Below, piece after piece: positions 5,563 to 5,981 of a stretch of 5,981 bases of DNA (its first letter is position 1; each line of letters begins with the position of its first letter). The position numbers were made by a program, and so were the translations under genes. The notes under the pieces are model-generated. The model was given only the letters and a program-made list of their open reading frames with translations. It searched no databases and was not told the origin of the DNA. The DNA is from Candidatus Coatesiibacteriota bacterium (GTDB lineage: Bacteria > B130-G9): NCBI GenBank assembly GCA_003647755.1, contig QMNL01000120.1:1-5981 (forward strand). Direction: 5' to 3'.

Positions 5563-5981
5563 TGAAATACGCTCCGAGCCTCTGGGCCCGGCAGCAAGAG
5601 CGTGGCCTGCCACAGAGGGGGTTACCAAGAGCTCGCGGCGCAGTCTGGGCCAGCGAGGCGCTACCGTGTGAGCTTTGTTTGGTGTCGCCTGTTCCATTCT
5701 TCGCTCCAAGCTACAAATCTCATTCTCGTGATGTGAATCTATGCCTTGCCGTCAAGAAACGAAAGGCGTCCCCCAATAATCAGATTGACGCAGATGGTTC
5801 TAGCCCTTTGGAGTGCGGCGGCTTGACGCCGCCATTTCTCGTCGCGGCTCGACGCGACATCGATCCTATGTCAATCATCGCTGCAGCAATCGCCTTTCGG
5901 AAAAAGCTGAAGCTGTCGATTGGAGCGCGGTGTCAAGCCACCGCAAATGAAAGCGGCGTCAAGCCGCCGCACTCCAAACTC
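5562..5981 (+). CDS. Open frame overlapping the upstream stop, running through repeats (probably spurious)
   Basis: An ATG shares bases with the stop of the glycosyltransferase (TAATG), and the frame stays open for 140 codons to the last base of the window. The translation shows no domain. Its last third comes from the hairpin cluster (for example PLECGGLTPPF and ESGVKPPHSK), the type of peptide that arises when GC-rich intergenic repeats are translated. No separate ribosome site is clear, though coupling to the upstream gene would be possible. It more likely reflects repeat sequence with few stop codons than a gene. Its true end, if any, lies outside the window. Confidence 0.2.
   Translation, partial: MKYAPSLWARQQERGLPQRGLPRARGAVWASEALPCELCLVSPVPFFAPSYKSHSRDVNLCLAVKKRKASPNNQIDADGSSPLECGGLTPPFLVAARRDIDPMSIIAAAIAFRKKLKLSIGARCQATANESGVKPPHSKL
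5579..5618 (+). terminator. Weak hairpin after the glycosyltransferase gene
   Basis: CCTCTG (5579-5584) and GGCAG (5590-5594) pair with CAGAGG (5613-5618) and CTGCC (5607-5611), leaving a five-base bulge on one side and one base on the other. It starts 16 bases after the stop codon. No T-run follows, so a classical intrinsic terminator is doubtful. Confidence 0.25.
5807..5978. repeat. BIME-like cluster of four hairpins inside a 26-base inverted repeat
   Basis: Positions 5807-5832 and 5953-5978 are exact reverse complements (26 of 26), 120 bases apart. Between and within them sit four 6-bp hairpins with 6-base loops: 5815-5832 (GCGGCG, loop GCTTGA), 5841-5858 (GTCGCG, loop GCTCGA), 5927-5944 (GCGGTG, loop TCAAGC) and 5953-5970 (GCGGCG, loop TCAAGC). 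The loops of the last two are the reverse complement of the first, so the units are arranged in opposite orientations, as in REP/BIME elements of other bacteria. The stems differ by paired changes. TTGGAG boxes flank the outer units. Confidence 0.85.

Overview
The window looks like a piece of genome from an uncultivated bacterium: mid-to-high GC, no recognisable marker gene, and both ends running into repeat families of the kind that break short-read assemblies. I cannot name a phylum. The left half (about 1-2709) is phage-derived and reads on the minus strand. The right half (about 3205-5562) reads on the plus strand and carries one large host-type membrane glycosyltransferase. The two halves diverge from a roughly 495-base spacer.

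Left half, read right to left. A putative terminase small subunit (2709-2242) has a good ribosome binding site and overlaps the terminase large subunit (2249-405). The large subunit shows Walker A, Walker B, coupling motif III and a C-terminal RNase H-like nuclease with its aspartates in place, so it looks intact. A 77-codon gene (366-133) with a perfect AGGAGG site follows. A further start codon at position 18 with its own Shine-Dalgarno may open the next gene, by position the portal protein. Two copies of a 25-base hairpin repeat flank or invade the small gene, and a 27-base tandem repeat lies beside the first copy.

Right half. A GTG at 3205 behind a GGAGGG site starts a 785-residue polytopic membrane protein. 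Its C-terminal half is a PIG-V-like (GPI mannosyltransferase 2-like) glycosyltransferase. Its N-terminal half carries a soluble loop that resembles the ILEI/FAM3 fold family, known best from animal secreted proteins and the POMGNT1 stem. This fusion is the most interesting protein in the window.

Right end. After the stop codon there is a weak hairpin and then a BIME-like cluster of four 6-bp-stem hairpins (5815-5970) bounded by a perfect 26-base inverted repeat. The stems differ but stay paired, so structure is being kept. A reading frame beginning in the TAATG overlap at 5562 stays open through this repeat cluster to the window end; it is probably not a true gene.

The phage genes form a conventional packaging cassette (small subunit, large subunit, probably portal). 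The glycosyltransferase would act at the cytoplasmic membrane on lipid-linked sugars. Nothing links the two functionally; the spacer may be the edge of a prophage or prophage remnant.
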